Program-made: the position numbers and the translations under genes
Origin: Psychrobacillus glaciei
Lineage (GTDB): Bacteria > Bacillota > Bacilli > Bacillales_A > Planococcaceae
Assembly (NCBI RefSeq): GCF_008973485.1
Contig: NZ_CP031223.1
Coordinates: 310,001-374,000, forward strand
Direction: 5' to 3'
DNA length: 64,000 nt
The notes under the pieces: model-generated
Databases searched by the model: none
Seen by the model: only the letters and a program-made list of their open reading frames with translations
Told to the model about the DNA's origin: nothing
Shown: one piece after another, positions 44,265 to 53,472 of the stretch
Layout: every line of letters begins with the position of its first letter
Position numbering within the stretch: the stretch's first letter is position 1

Positions 44265-44918
44265 ATGCAACAAACAAGATATGAAGAAACAGAAAAAATA
44301 AATCCGTTTTTTTCTATTTGGCTATCCACTAGAAAAACGGTGCGTTATGTATTGGATCATAAAAGTTTAAAATATTCACTTACGCTAGCTGCAATAGCGG
44401 GAGTACCTAGTTCTATTAGTGGGATTGGTGAATGGAGTAAGAACTTTGATATTTCTTTGTGGTTATTGTTATTAGGAATATTAATACTTGGTCCTATTAT
44501 TGGCTTGATCGGAGTAGGTATTGGTGCTGTTATTTATACCTGGGTAGGCAAATGGTTTGGTGGATATGGAACGTTTAGAGAGATGGCTCAGGCAATGGGC
44601 GTTGTAGTGATTCCAAGTATTTGGTTGACACCATATTGGATTTTATCATTTATTTTTGTTTACAATAATCTGTTTACCATGAATTTATGGGAAGCTACAT
44701 CGGGGTCAATGATTTGGTTTATCCTTTCTAATTTGTTTACCCTTACTTATTCCATTTGGATGATTATTATTCAAAGTAAAGCAATTGGAGAAGTACATCA
44801 GTTTTCAAGCGGGAAAGGATTTGCAACGTTAATAATTCCTTCCATCACAATAGTAATCATTGTATTTATTGTGGCGATTATCATTGGATTTTCTATGGCA
44901 ATGTCGTCTGCTTACTAA
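44265..44918 (+). CDS. YIP1-family membrane protein
   Basis: 217 aa, five predicted transmembrane helices. A cytoplasmic N-terminal segment (NPFFSIWLSTRKTVRYVLD) is followed by the YIP1 membrane domain, with GKWFGGYGTFREMAQAMG in the second loop. GGAGGG supports ATG 44265; GTG 44262 is in frame. A strong terminator follows, so it is monocistronic. Function unknown; family members in Bacillus are uncharacterised. Confidence 0.8.
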   Translation: MQQTRYEETEKINPFFSIWLSTRKTVRYVLDHKSLKYSLTLAAIAGVPSSISGIGEWSKNFDISLWLLLLGILILGPIIGLIGVGIGAVIYTWVGKWFGGYGTFREMAQAMGVVVIPSIWLTPYWILSFIFVYNNLFTMNLWEATSGSMIWFILSNLFTLTYSIWMIIIQSKAIGEVHQFSSGKGFATLIIPSITIVIIVFIVAIIIGFSMAMSSAY

Positions 44919-44966
44919 AAAAACGAGCTTGCATTTATTCTATTTTAAATTGCAAGCTCGTTTTTC
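44917..44966 (+). terminator. Intrinsic terminator after the YIP1 gene
   Basis: AAAAACGAGCTTGCA and TGCAAGCTCGTTTTT, a perfect 15-bp stem. Confidence 0.88.
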
Positions 44967-45020
44967 ATGCTATTATAGGCAAAAATGAGCATGAAATCAC
45001 AAAGAAATAAGTTGAATTAG

Positions 45021-45640
45021 ATGTTCATACCAAAATACTTTAAAATATATAGTCTTGAGAGAATGGTAGATGTGATACATACACTTGGGTTTGCTACTCT
45101 ATACTCAAATTATCAAGAAAATCCTTCTGCCACGCATTTACCACTTCTATTGAATCTTGATGGAACTGAATAGGTCGGTCATTTTTCTAAAGGAAATAAC
45201 CAGTGGAAAGATATAGAAGGACAACAGGTACTTGTTGATTTCCAAGGACCTCGTTGTTACATCTCGCCCTCTTGGTGTGAGAAGAAAGATGCTGTGCCGA
45301 CTTGGAACTATGTGACTGTTCATATTGTGGGGAAAGTGAAGTTAATGGATGAAGGAGATTCTCGACTTTGGGAATCCATGGTCAAAATAACCGAAAAATA
45401 TGAAGATCCGTCAAGTGATTATTCGTAGGAAGAAGTAGATGCTTCGTATATAGATGAATTCTCAAAAGGTGTTGTTGGTTTCTCTATTTCTATTGAAAAA
45501 ATCAAAGGTAAAGCAAAGCTACGTCAAAACCATACGCAAGAGAGAGTAAACATGTTATTGAAGCACTTGAAAAGACAGGTAGATTCGAAGAGTAGCAAAT
45601 TGCAAGAATGATGAAAATAAAATCAAATGTATTGCTGTAA
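45021..45640 (+). pseudogene. Decayed paiB-like (FMN-binding regulator) gene
   Basis: The frame from ATG 45021 reads MFIPKYFKIYSLERM..., then ATHLPLLLNLDG, GPRCYISPSWC and PTWNYVTVHI, which are diagnostic of PaiB, a flavin-reductase-like protein linked to polyamine and protease regulation. It is broken by TAG near residue 51, a second TAG near residue 136, and a frameshift near the C-terminus (LRQNHTQERV then VIEALEKTGRFEE in the other frame, followed by a third TAG). No function is expected. It has no clear ribosome-binding site. Confidence 0.88.
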
Positions 45641-45653
45641 AGATAATACTTGC

Positions 45654-45675
45654 TTGATACCAGCGGTGGTATCAG
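45654..45675. other. Perfect hairpin downstream of the paiB relic
   Basis: TGATACC-AGCG-GGTATCA can fold as a tight hairpin. No T-run follows. It could be the remains of the paiB terminator or part of a repeat. Confidence 0.4.
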
Positions 45676-45699
45676 CAACAATTTTGGGGACAATAAAGA

Positions 45700-45790
45700 A
45701 GAATATGGCGATGGCGGACAAACATCCGCAACAAAGTTACCGAAAACATAGGAGCGGGAAGTGACACAGTCACTTCCCGCTCCTAATGGT
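45700..45790 (+). repeat. Structured repeat, partial copy D (central hairpin)
   Basis: Matches the middle of the complete copies: GGACAAACATCCGC..ACAAAGTTACCG then the hairpin AGGAGCGGGAAGTGAC-ACA-GTCACTTCCCGCTCCT (45750-45784), a perfect 16-bp stem. The outer bases of the arms differ from copies A-C on both sides but remain complementary. Confidence 0.7.
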
Positions 45791-45987
45791 TAAAAGCAAT
45801 TAAAAAACGACTATATACCGAGTACCTAGTGTTTTTTACCATATTACCTAGTAATTTACTGGATACTTTTTGTTAATCAACACATGTGTAAAAATACGCC
45901 CTTTTATTCTTGTAATATGTTTCGTACAGGGTGATACTAAAATATAAAGATTCAAATCAAATTATCTATTAGGGAGTAATGTTTAAA

Positions 45988-46998
45988 ATGTCTGGGATAA
46001 CAGAAGTTTTTCAAAAAAAGGGAGTAAAAAGAGTTATTATTTTTGGTTTAATTGTATTACTTCTGTTTAGTGTGAAAAGTATGATCAATTTGATTTTGCT
46101 TACGTTTATTTTTACATTTTTAATGGATCAACTCGTAGAATTTGTGGCAAAACGTGTAAGATTAAAACGTGTATTGCTTGTTATGTTAATGTATTCACTA
46201 ATTGTCGGCTTGTTGGTATTAGGACTTGTGAAATACTTACCTATTATTACAGTAGAAGTAAGTCAACTCATAAAAAGAATAACCACCTTTTACACACAGC
46301 CACATGAAAGTGTTTTGATTAATTATATAGTATCATTTATTTCAACTAATCAGATTGCTACCTATTTAGAGAATGGTTTATCCTTTCTTCTGAAATCTTT
46401 TACGGATATTAGTAAAATTAGTGTCCAAGTTCTAATAGCTTTGGTATTGAGTTTGTTTTTTTTATTGGAGAAGCCACGTTTAAAAGAGTTCACTGCCAAG
46501 TTTAAAGATAGCAAGATTGCTCCTTTTTATTATGAAATTGAGTTTTTTGGCAAGAAGTTCACCCGTACGTTTGGAAAAGTTATTGAGGCTCAGTTTATAA
46601 TTGCCATCATTAATGGTGCTTTGTCGGTAATTGCAATGATAGTTTTGGGGTTTCCTCAAATATTTGGTTTAGCAATTGTCGTCTTCTTTTTAGGGCTTAT
46701 ACCGGTTGCTGGGGTAATTATTTCACTAATACCCCTATGCTTAGTTGCATATACAATTGGAGGATTTATAAAGGTTATTTACGTTGTTATTGCTATTGCA
46801 ATTATACATGCAATAGAAGCATACTTTTTGAATCCTAAACTGATGTCCTCAAAAACCGATTTGCCGGTTTTTTATACTTTCGTAGTGCTTATTTTTTCAC
46901 AAAATTTCTTTGGAGTATGGGGATTGATTATTGGAATACCAGTATTTGTTTTCTTACTGGATGTACTTGAGGTGACAAATAAGGAGGAAATAATATGA
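45988..46998 (+). CDS. AI-2E family (UPF0118) transporter
   Basis: 336 aa polytopic membrane protein with about seven helices. The family motif appears in the second half (FLGLIPVAGVIISLIPL near residue 240), with the typical long soluble segment before it (KFTRTFGKVIEAQF near 190). Members export or import varied solutes (AI-2 in E. coli TqsA, Na+/H+ in others). Start ATG 45988 is preferred to 45979, which is too close to AGGGAG. It overlaps selD by 4 bases, so the two are translationally coupled. Confidence 0.85.
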   Translation: MSGITEVFQKKGVKRVIIFGLIVLLLFSVKSMINLILLTFIFTFLMDQLVEFVAKRVRLKRVLLVMLMYSLIVGLLVLGLVKYLPIITVEVSQLIKRITTFYTQPHESVLINYIVSFISTNQIATYLENGLSFLLKSFTDISKISVQVLIALVLSLFFLLEKPRLKEFTAKFKDSKIAPFYYEIEFFGKKFTRTFGKVIEAQFIIAIINGALSVIAMIVLGFPQIFGLAIVVFFLGLIPVAGVIISLIPLCLVAYTIGGFIKVIYVVIAIAIIHAIEAYFLNPKLMSSKTDLPVFYTFVVLIFSQNFFGVWGLIIGIPVFVFLLDVLEVTNKEEII

Positions 46999-48044
46999 AA
47001 AAATATGATTCAATAAAACTGACCTCTCTCACTACTAAAGGAGGGTGTGGTTGTAAAATAGGACCCGCCGATTTGGAACAAGTTTTACGTAAGTTACCAG
47101 TGTCTCTTCCGAATCCAAACTTACTAGTTGGTTTAGATACGAGCGATGATGCAGGTGTATATCGATTAAATGATACAACCGCCATTGTACAAACGGTAGA
47201 TTTTTTCACACCGATTGTGGATAATCCTTATGATTTTGGGCAGATTGCAGCTACTAATGCAATTAGTGATGTCTATGCAATGGGAGGAACACCGATCACC
47301 GCTCTTAATATCGTAGCTTTTCCAATTTCGACTTTAGACAAAGGGATTCTAAGTGAAATACTTCGAGGAGCTGGGGATAAATTAAATGAAGCAGGTGTAA
47401 CCTTAGTAGGTGGGCACTCGATTGATGACAAGGAACCGAAATTTGGTTTGGCTGTTACTGGCGTTGTGCATCCGGATAAAATCAGAACTAATGCTGGTGC
47501 TAAAGTAGGGGATAAGCTAATTCTAACAAAGCCTATTGGTGTGGGTATTTATACGACATCGCTTAAAAATAATTTGTTGTCGGAAGAAGAAATTATTCAG
47601 GTAACAAAAGTTATGACTACACTAAATAAGACAGCTGCCGAGGTAATGTCGGGATATGATGTTCATGCAACGACTGATGTGACTGGATTTGGGTTACTAG
47701 GACATGCTTCTGAAATGGCTAAAGGAAGTAAAGTAGGTTTATGCATTTATTATGATCAAGTACCAGTTTTACCGAGAGTAAAAGAGCTTGCTGTAGCTGG
47801 TTCAGTACCTGGTGGAACTAAAAATAACTTTTTACATTTAGCTGATGTTGTCACGTATCCTAAATCATTGGATCAAATAGATCAATGGATTTTATGTGAT
47901 GCTGTTACATCCGGAGGTCTTTTGATATCAATTGCTAATGATGAAGCAAATGAACTCGTTAAGGAGCTTCAAAAAAAAGGTGTCGATGCACGAATTATAG
48001 GTGAAGTAACGGAAGAGTATATAGGGAAAATCCATATACAGTAA
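46995..48044 (+). CDS. selD: Selenide, water dikinase
   Basis: Makes selenophosphate from selenide and ATP. 349 aa. The catalytic Cys/Lys pair is in GGCGCKIG (near residue 17); here Cys replaces the selenocysteine of some homologues. The DDAGVY motif (near 50), AMGGTP (near 95) and GGHSIDDKEP (near 138) are conserved. AGGAGG precedes it inside the upstream gene. With mnmH directly after, its likely product use is 2-selenouridine in tRNA, not selenocysteine; no selA/selB is in view. Confidence 0.95.
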   Translation: MKKYDSIKLTSLTTKGGCGCKIGPADLEQVLRKLPVSLPNPNLLVGLDTSDDAGVYRLNDTTAIVQTVDFFTPIVDNPYDFGQIAATNAISDVYAMGGTPITALNIVAFPISTLDKGILSEILRGAGDKLNEAGVTLVGGHSIDDKEPKFGLAVTGVVHPDKIRTNAGAKVGDKLILTKPIGVGIYTTSLKNNLLSEEEIIQVTKVMTTLNKTAAEVMSGYDVHATTDVTGFGLLGHASEMAKGSKVGLCIYYDQVPVLPRVKELAVAGSVPGGTKNNFLHLADVVTYPKSLDQIDQWILCDAVTSGGLLISIANDEANELVKELQKKGVDARIIGEVTEEYIGKIHIQ

Positions 48045-48076
48045 TTTGATTAAAATTGGTCTAGAAGGTGAAAGTG

Positions 48077-49114
48077 TTGTTTCATGAGATTCCATTAACT
48101 GATTTATTCGCTTTGTATAAAAAAGAAAGTCACTTAATAATTGATGTACGCTCTCCTAAGGAATTTAATGAGTCAACCATTCCTGGAAGTATAAATATCC
48201 CTGTTTTTAATGATGAAGAACGTGCAGAAGTAGGGACAATCTATAAACAAGTTGGAGCGAAAGAGGCAAGTGAAAGAGGTTTAGCTATTTTTTCTCAGAA
48301 GCTCCCAGCTTTTATTTCTGAGTTTAAACAGTTAGAAACGCCATTTACCGTTTTTTGTTGGCGCGGAGGAATGCGCAGTAAAACTGCAGCTACTGTACTA
48401 GATTTAATGGGATTCCAAGTAAACCGCCTAACCGGAGGAATTCGTACCTACCGCCAATGGGTTGCGCATGAGTTAGAGAAGGAAGAATTCACACCAAAAC
48501 TAATTGTATTAAATGGATACACTGGATCAGGTAAAACAGCAATTTTGAAGCGATTATCTAAGGAAGGATTTCCAGTGATCGATCTGGAGGGAATGGCTGG
48601 GCATAGAGGATCTATCTTTGGTCAAATTGGTCTAGAGCCAAGCAACCAGACCAAATTTGACTCTCTTCTCCTTACTGAAATGTTACGTTATCAAGGCGCG
48701 CCTTACGTTTTTATAGAAGGGGAAAGTAAACGAATTGGGAGAGTCGGTATGCCGCAATTTCTATATGAACAAAAAGAACAAGGACTACAATTGGTGATTA
48801 ATCTTCCAATCGAGGTAAGGGTTCAAAATATTATAGATGATTATCGGCCGTGGGAATCGCCTCAGTATTTTAAAGAAGCTTTCCAATTGATCAAAAAACG
48901 AATTCATACACCAGTTGCTAAACAAATCGAGGTTAATTTGGATAATGAGGATTTTGCCCTCGCAACTCAGCTTTTGCTAGAGTATTACTATGATTCCAAG
49001 TATGAATATTCAGGAAGTCACATTCTTGAGCAACAAAAAATTATCATTGATGCAGTAGATATAGATGATGCTTTCCAAAAGGTACTGAAGGAAATGAAAC
49101 AACTAGTCGAGTAG
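48077..49114 (+). CDS. mnmH: tRNA 2-selenouridine synthase
   Basis: Replaces sulfur by selenium in 2-thiouridine at the tRNA wobble base using selenophosphate (SelU/YbbB). About 345 aa. An N-terminal rhodanese domain with active Cys in FCWRGGMRSKT (near 95) is followed by a P-loop domain (NGYTGSGKTAIL near 150). Starts at GTG 48068, GTG 48074 and TTG 48077 are in frame; AGAAGGTG fits TTG 48077, with uncertainty. Cotranscribed with selD. Confidence 0.93.
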   Translation: MFHEIPLTDLFALYKKESHLIIDVRSPKEFNESTIPGSINIPVFNDEERAEVGTIYKQVGAKEASERGLAIFSQKLPAFISEFKQLETPFTVFCWRGGMRSKTAATVLDLMGFQVNRLTGGIRTYRQWVAHELEKEEFTPKLIVLNGYTGSGKTAILKRLSKEGFPVIDLEGMAGHRGSIFGQIGLEPSNQTKFDSLLLTEMLRYQGAPYVFIEGESKRIGRVGMPQFLYEQKEQGLQLVINLPIEVRVQNIIDDYRPWESPQYFKEAFQLIKKRIHTPVAKQIEVNLDNEDFALATQLLLEYYYDSKYEYSGSHILEQQKIIIDAVDIDDAFQKVLKEMKQLVE

Positions 49115-49183
49115 ACTTAAGATACCAGCTGTTAAAGTAATTTAGAATTATTTTGAAATTGGTACTTATCATTTTTTAACTTT

Positions 49184-49392
49184 CACAGGAATTAATTTCA
49201 TAATTTGGAGCGAAAGGCGGCGACTTCTGTGAGTTGAGTGAGACATTTGAGATAACGCTCACCCTGCAAAAAGTGTCCGCCAATAGCGGAAATCACGCTG
49301 ATTTATGAAGAGTATTTGATACATACTCTCACATTTCACTTTAATATTGTTCGTGTTTTATGTGCTAAATTTGAATTATGAATTTGATTTGC
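49184..49392. repeat. Second MITE-like copy with GC-rich core
   Basis: The right arm (GCGGAAATCACGCTGATTTATGAAGAGTAT onward to AATTTGATTT) matches the element at 29075 closely, and the left end starts AATTAATTTCATAATTT. The left inverted repeat is shortened, so this copy lost about 50 bp at that side. The core begins AGGCGGCGACTTCTG. Confidence 0.65.
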
Positions 49393-49550
49393 TTAGATAA
49401 TAAATTTAGTTTGACTTGTCCAATATTAGACTTGGTTTTAGTTATATAATAGAATATAGAAAAGAAACAGAAAATTTTAATGCTATTATGTTATACGTAG
49501 ATTTTAATGCATCATATGAGGTAAGTGTAAGTAGCTTTAGTTTTTGGAGC

Positions 49551-49584
49551 CGTTTGATTAGTTACTATCAAGCGTTTTTTTTTA
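49551..49584 (+). terminator. Terminator 42 bp upstream of gabD
   Basis: CGTTTGAT-N8-ATCAAGCG with one G-T pair, followed by T10. It lies between a likely promoter region (TATATAAT near 49443) and the gabD ribosome-binding site, so it is either an attenuator of gabD or ends a short RNA of ~130 nt. Confidence 0.6.
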
Positions 49585-49626
49585 TATTTCATTTTGTTTA
49601 TAAAATTAGTATGGAAGGGTGATTAC

Positions 49627-51048
49627 ATGTCGAAGCCATATTACATGATTATTAATGGAGAAGATGTTGGGAAAGACCTGCCTGTTATAGAAGTTAGTAA
49701 CCCTGCTACAGAAGAAATATTCGCCACTGTTCCAAAAGGTGGGGCCAAAGAAGCGGTGGAAGCTGTTGATGCAGCTTATGAAGCATATGGAAAATGGTCA
49801 GCATTGTCTGCATATGAAAGAAGTGAACGAATACAAGATTGGTATATTCTGATTAAAGAACATACAGAGGATCTTGCCAAAACGATGACGGAGGAGCAAG
49901 GAAAACCTCTTGCAGAGGCTCGTGGGGAAATCAATTATGCAAATGGTTTTATTTCCTGGTATGCAGAAGAGGGCAAACGAATTTATGGAGAAATAATCCC
50001 GGCAACTCAACAAAATAAACGACTTTTTGTGCATAAACAACCAGTTGGAGTTGTTGCAGTGATAACCCCTTGGAACTTTCCTGCTGCAATGATTACAAGA
50101 AAGGTAGGTCCGGCACTTGCTGCGGGTTGTACTGTAGTAATTAAACCAGCTGGTCAGACCCCGCTAACAGCTATAAAGCTAGTACAATTAGCGAAAGAAG
50201 CAGGTATCCCAAGCGGAGTAGTAAATGTAGTGACTGGAGATTCTAAAGCAATTGGAAATGCTTGGCTTGAAGACACCCGAGTTCGCAAACTTACTTTTAC
50301 TGGTTCTACAGAAGTAGGCAAATTACTGATGAAGAGCGCAGCTGATACGGTAAAAAAAGTATCGCTTGAATTAGGGGGACATGCTCCTTCTATCATCATG
50401 GAAGATTGTAATTTAGAAAAAGCGGCGGAAAGTGTGCTTGCTGCCAAATTCCGAAATGCTGGCCAAACGTGTGTATGTATTAATCGTGTGTATGTGCAAG
50501 AGTCTATTGCAGATGAATTTACTGAATTACTTTTAAAGAAGGCGAAACAGTTGAAGATTGGTAATGGCCTTGAAGAGGGTGTGACGATAGGACCGCTAAT
50601 CGATGATTCTGCTGTTCGAAAAGCGCTGGAGCATGTGGAGGATGCGGTATCAAAAGGAGCAGAAGTGAAACTTGGTGGAAAAAGAAAAGAAGGTCTATTC
50701 TTTGAACCAACGATTTTGACGAATGTAACAGATGATATGCAATGCATGCAAGAGGAAACGTTTGGACCCGTTATACCAATCAGCACGTTTAAGGACGAAG
50801 AAGAGGCAGTAAGACGTGCAAATGATTCCATATATGGACTTGCTGCATATGTTTTTACGGAAAATATATCAAGAGGAATTCGTATTACAGAGAAATTGGA
50901 ATACGGCATAATTGGTTTAAATGATGGACTTCCATCAACCCCTCAAGCGCCATTTGGAGGATTTAAACAAAGTGGTCTTGGGCGTGAAGGTGGCCACCAT
51001 GGAATGGATGAATATTTAGAAATAAAATATATTTCACTAGGTTTATAG
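49627..51048 (+). CDS. gabD: NAD(P)-dependent succinate-semialdehyde dehydrogenase
   Basis: 473-aa aldehyde dehydrogenase. ITPWNFPAAMITRK (near 145), the cofactor loop FTGSTEVGK, the general base Glu in LELGGHAP (near 255) and catalytic Cys in NAGQTCVC (near 288) are intact. The C-terminus APFGGFKQSGLGREGG is typical of GabD. The usual role is oxidation of succinate semialdehyde from GABA to succinate; other semialdehydes are possible. ATG 49627 has GGAAGGGTGA upstream. No GABA transaminase gene is adjacent. Confidence 0.88.
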   Translation: MSKPYYMIINGEDVGKDLPVIEVSNPATEEIFATVPKGGAKEAVEAVDAAYEAYGKWSALSAYERSERIQDWYILIKEHTEDLAKTMTEEQGKPLAEARGEINYANGFISWYAEEGKRIYGEIIPATQQNKRLFVHKQPVGVVAVITPWNFPAAMITRKVGPALAAGCTVVIKPAGQTPLTAIKLVQLAKEAGIPSGVVNVVTGDSKAIGNAWLEDTRVRKLTFTGSTEVGKLLMKSAADTVKKVSLELGGHAPSIIMEDCNLEKAAESVLAAKFRNAGQTCVCINRVYVQESIADEFTELLLKKAKQLKIGNGLEEGVTIGPLIDDSAVRKALEHVEDAVSKGAEVKLGGKRKEGLFFEPTILTNVTDDMQCMQEETFGPVIPISTFKDEEEAVRRANDSIYGLAAYVFTENISRGIRITEKLEYGIIGLNDGLPSTPQAPFGGFKQSGLGREGGHHGMDEYLEIKYISLGL

Positions 51049-51057
51049 GTAACACGA

Positions 51058-51107
51058 TCGACTTGGATTTAAACTATTCGGAATAGTTAAATCACAAGTC
51101 TTTTTTC
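51058..51107 (+). terminator. Intrinsic terminator after gabD
   Basis: GACTTG...CAAGTC outer stem with an AAACTATTC/GAATAGTT inner stem and T6 following. Strong and about 45 bp long. Confidence 0.85.
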
Positions 51108-51150
51108 ATGTTATGATAAATAAAATGAGAGAAGAGTTAGGTGAATATAC

Positions 51151-51537
51151 ATGAAATTTTATGTGGGATCGGGTTTAAAAAATAAAGAACAGGTGAGAGA
51201 AGTAGGGGGAAAGCTTAAAAACATAGGGTGGAACCAAACTTTTGACTGGACACATAATGAACAAGCAAATAATCTTGCAGATTTAATGCATATTGGAACA
51301 CAGGAAAAAGAGGCAATAAAAGATGCTGATTATGTCATTATTTTATTGCCTGGTGGTAAAGGGAGTCATATTGAATTAGGAATGGCTATTGCTCTGCAAA
51401 AACAAATTTTTCTTTACTCACCTCATGGAGAAGCGATGGATATGGAAACGACAAGTACATTCTATCACTTACCAGAAGTGAACATCTGCACAGGCTCAGT
51501 TGATGAACTTATTTCAGTAATTCAAGAAAATAGCTAA
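51151..51537 (+). CDS. Nucleoside 2-deoxyribosyltransferase-like protein
   Basis: 128 aa. Rossmann-like fold with the N-terminal MKFYVGSGL and the characteristic PGGKGSHIELGMAIALQK motif (near 70-90), where the Glu would be the catalytic nucleophile of the family. The related group includes base-exchange enzymes and unknowns. It may recycle nucleosides. A weak AGAGAAGAG ribosome-binding site is present. It is followed 15 bases later by peptidase E and probably shares its transcript. Confidence 0.75.
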   Translation: MKFYVGSGLKNKEQVREVGGKLKNIGWNQTFDWTHNEQANNLADLMHIGTQEKEAIKDADYVIILLPGGKGSHIELGMAIALQKQIFLYSPHGEAMDMETTSTFYHLPEVNICTGSVDELISVIQENS

Positions 51538-51552
51538 TTGGAGGGGAAATAG

Positions 51553-52245
51553 ATGAAACAAATCATTGGTATGGGTGGTGGGGGCTTTTCCATGGAGCCT
51601 GAAAACCCGTTATTAGATCGATATATTTTGAAGCAATCAAAAAGTAAAAGACCAAAAATTTGCTTTATAGGTACAGCTAGTGGCGATGCGGAAGGTTATA
51701 TTGAGCGTTTTTATAATTTCTTTCAAAAGGAAGAGTGTGAACCAACACATTTATCTTTATTCAAACTACATACCCGTGATATTAAAGGGTTCTTAATGGA
51801 GCAAGACATCTTGTATGTAGGTGGAGGAAGCACAAAGAACTTGATGGCGCTTTGGAAAGAATGGGAACTGGATATAGCTGTTCGGGAGGCTTATGAAAAC
51901 GGAACAATTCTATCGGGTCTTAGTGCTGGTTCACTTTGTTGGTTCGAAGAGGGTGTCACAGATTCCTATGGCGGTGGAATTGAGCCTATTTTGTGTCTTG
52001 GTTTAATAGGAGGGAGTCATTGCCCACATTATGATGGGGAGGGAGATTACCGTCCTGCTTATAAACGTCTTATACAAGAGAAAGTTATAGGAGCTGGATA
52101 TGCTGCAGATGACGGGGTTGCTCTACATTTCATAGATGAAAAATTACACACAGTGGTAAGTTCTCGTCCACAAGCAAGTGGATATCGTGTGGATAAAGAT
52201 AAAGAAGAAAAGTTATCCACAACCTATTTAGGTACAGAAAACTAA
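51553..52245 (+). CDS. Peptidase E (family S51)
   Basis: 230 aa. The nucleophile elbow GLSAGSLCWF (near 115) matches the serine Gly-x-Ser-Ala-Gly of peptidase S51 (alpha-aspartyl dipeptidase and relatives, B. subtilis YgaJ). GTASGDAEGY (near 40) and GGGSTKNLM (near 92) are typical. It cleaves N-terminal Asp dipeptides in the characterised members. It has a GGAGGGGA ribosome-binding site. No signal peptide. Confidence 0.88.
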   Translation: MKQIIGMGGGGFSMEPENPLLDRYILKQSKSKRPKICFIGTASGDAEGYIERFYNFFQKEECEPTHLSLFKLHTRDIKGFLMEQDILYVGGGSTKNLMALWKEWELDIAVREAYENGTILSGLSAGSLCWFEEGVTDSYGGGIEPILCLGLIGGSHCPHYDGEGDYRPAYKRLIQEKVIGAGYAADDGVALHFIDEKLHTVVSSRPQASGYRVDKDKEEKLSTTYLGTEN

Positions 52246-52440
52246 TCAAAACGAAGAAGGAAATATCAATTATTAACCTAGACTCATGTGAGGCAATCAA
52301 CTCTCTATTGGAATTAATTTCTCTCACTAGGAATCTAGTAATAGTAGGACCTACAAAGGCATGTTCTTAATTGTTTTTACTTTTACCGTACACAGTTTAC
52401 ATGAATCAGTGGGTGTATCATTAGAGTAGGTGGTACTAGA

Positions 52441-52750
52441 GAAAAATAGATAGCATCCATGTATAAAGAAGCGCTGAGCGGACGAAATTGTATCTTCGTC
52501 CGCTTTTAAAAGAATAGGAAAGTATCTAATCTCTACTTAAACAAACCTTACGCACCTTGTCTCTACATATTCCAAGAGGGAGACGGACAAACATCCGCCA
52601 CAAGATTACTGAAAAAAGTGGATCGTGAAGTGGCGCAGTCACTTCACGATCCACAAAAGAAACACCGGTAATAGTGTAGCGATGATTCATCCAAAGCACT
52701 CTGGGAATAGAGAAGGCAAGAGCACTTAAAGGACGCTAGCGTTTTTCTTA
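52441..52750 (+). repeat. ~310-bp structured repeat, complete copy B
   Basis: The same ordered parts as copy A: AATAGATAGCAT, stem 1 GCGGACGAA...TTCGTCCGC (52478-52503), GCCACAAGATTACTG, hairpin GTGGATCGTGAAGTGGC-GCA-GTCACTTCACGATCCAC (52618-52654), CGGTAATAGTGTAGC, then CTTAAAGGACGC and TTTTTCTT. Where copy A has A-T, copy B has a G-T wobble in one arm. Confidence 0.8.
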
Positions 52751-52824
52751 AAAGATAAGAAAGTATATGGATTATCGTACTGCGAAACCAGCGTTCATAG
52801 TACTTTAAAGAATTATATAATACC

Positions 52825-52990
52825 GCGGATTTTCGTTTCAGGTGGACGAGTTGCGCGGGGGCGCCGCATTCGCGTCGCTTGTGATGTCTCATCTGTCTCA
52901 CATAGGAACAAAGGCTAATAGCGCCACATCGTGTGGCAACGCCTTCGTGACCAACATCCTTTTGGCCTCTCGCTAGAGTCGCCACCTTTC
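52825..52990 (-). repeat. GC-rich repeat core, minus orientation, with longer middle
   Basis: On the minus strand the ends TGGCGACTCTAGCGAGAGG and GTCCACCTGAAACGAAAATC match the core of the other copies. The middle is enlarged and includes GCCACACGATGTGGC. No gene is supported; the open frame in it has no Shine-Dalgarno site. Confidence 0.55.
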
Positions 52991-53227
52991 ACTACAATCC
53001 ATTAAGTGAGTAGTATCTAACAAGAAGATTTAGCCAAGCTGTCTCTAAAAGGATAAAATTAGTTTAAGTAAACGTAGTGATCATGAATCCTGTAATCTTA
53101 GTTGAATAAGAGGTGCTATTGCTTTTTTAAATTTTGAACATCTGATAAAATGTAGTTCTCTATCTAATGTTCATTGATTATAAATGTCATCTATCTTACG
53201 AAGTAATTATAATTTGCCCAATACATA

Positions 53228-53358
53228 CTAGTTGATTGGAGCGGAGGCGGCGACTTCTGCGGGAAAAGCGTGAGCTGAAAGCCCCGCAGGAGTGTAGCGA
53301 CGAGGAGATTGAAGCCGTGCCCGCGAAAAGCGTCCGCCGTAGCGGAAATCAAGGCTAT
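53228..53358 (+). repeat. GC-rich repeat core, plus orientation
   Basis: TGATTGGAGCGGAGGCGGCG at the left and GCGTCCGCCGTAGCGGAAAT at the right. It closely follows the widespread Bacillaceae intergenic repeat with self-complementary ends (GGCGGAC/GTCCGCC type). The frame on the minus strand across it is not a gene. Confidence 0.7.
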
Positions 53359-53379
53359 TTCTATGGTTACTTTTGTTAA

Positions 53380-53410
53380 AAGGACCGGGCATCTTTTTGC
53401 CCGGTTTTTC
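53380..53410. terminator. Bidirectional terminator beside the esterase gene
   Basis: ACCGGGC-N8-GCCCGGT with T5 on the plus side and A-rich DNA on the other. It lies about 60 bp from the 3' end of the minus-strand esterase. Confidence 0.75.
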
Positions 53411-53472
53411 TAATTTATAGCATGACCTTATCTCGTAAAGTCTAATTCTAAAAAGTCTCAAACGCATAAATT

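Noticed and set aside
45021-45640. Amber readthrough (recoding) in the paiB-like gene
   Set aside because: A frameshift is also present and no recoding genes are nearby; simple decay explains it.
46995-48044. Selenocysteine-containing SelD
   Set aside because: The active-site codon is Cys (GGCGCK), and no TGA occurs in the frame there.
50154-50909. 251-codon minus-strand frame inside gabD
   Set aside because: Ser/Thr/Phe-rich antisense shadow of an aldehyde dehydrogenase gene with intact motifs.
52644-52985. 113-codon minus-strand frame across repeats
   Set aside because: It runs through a structured repeat and a GC-rich repeat core and has no ribosome-binding site.
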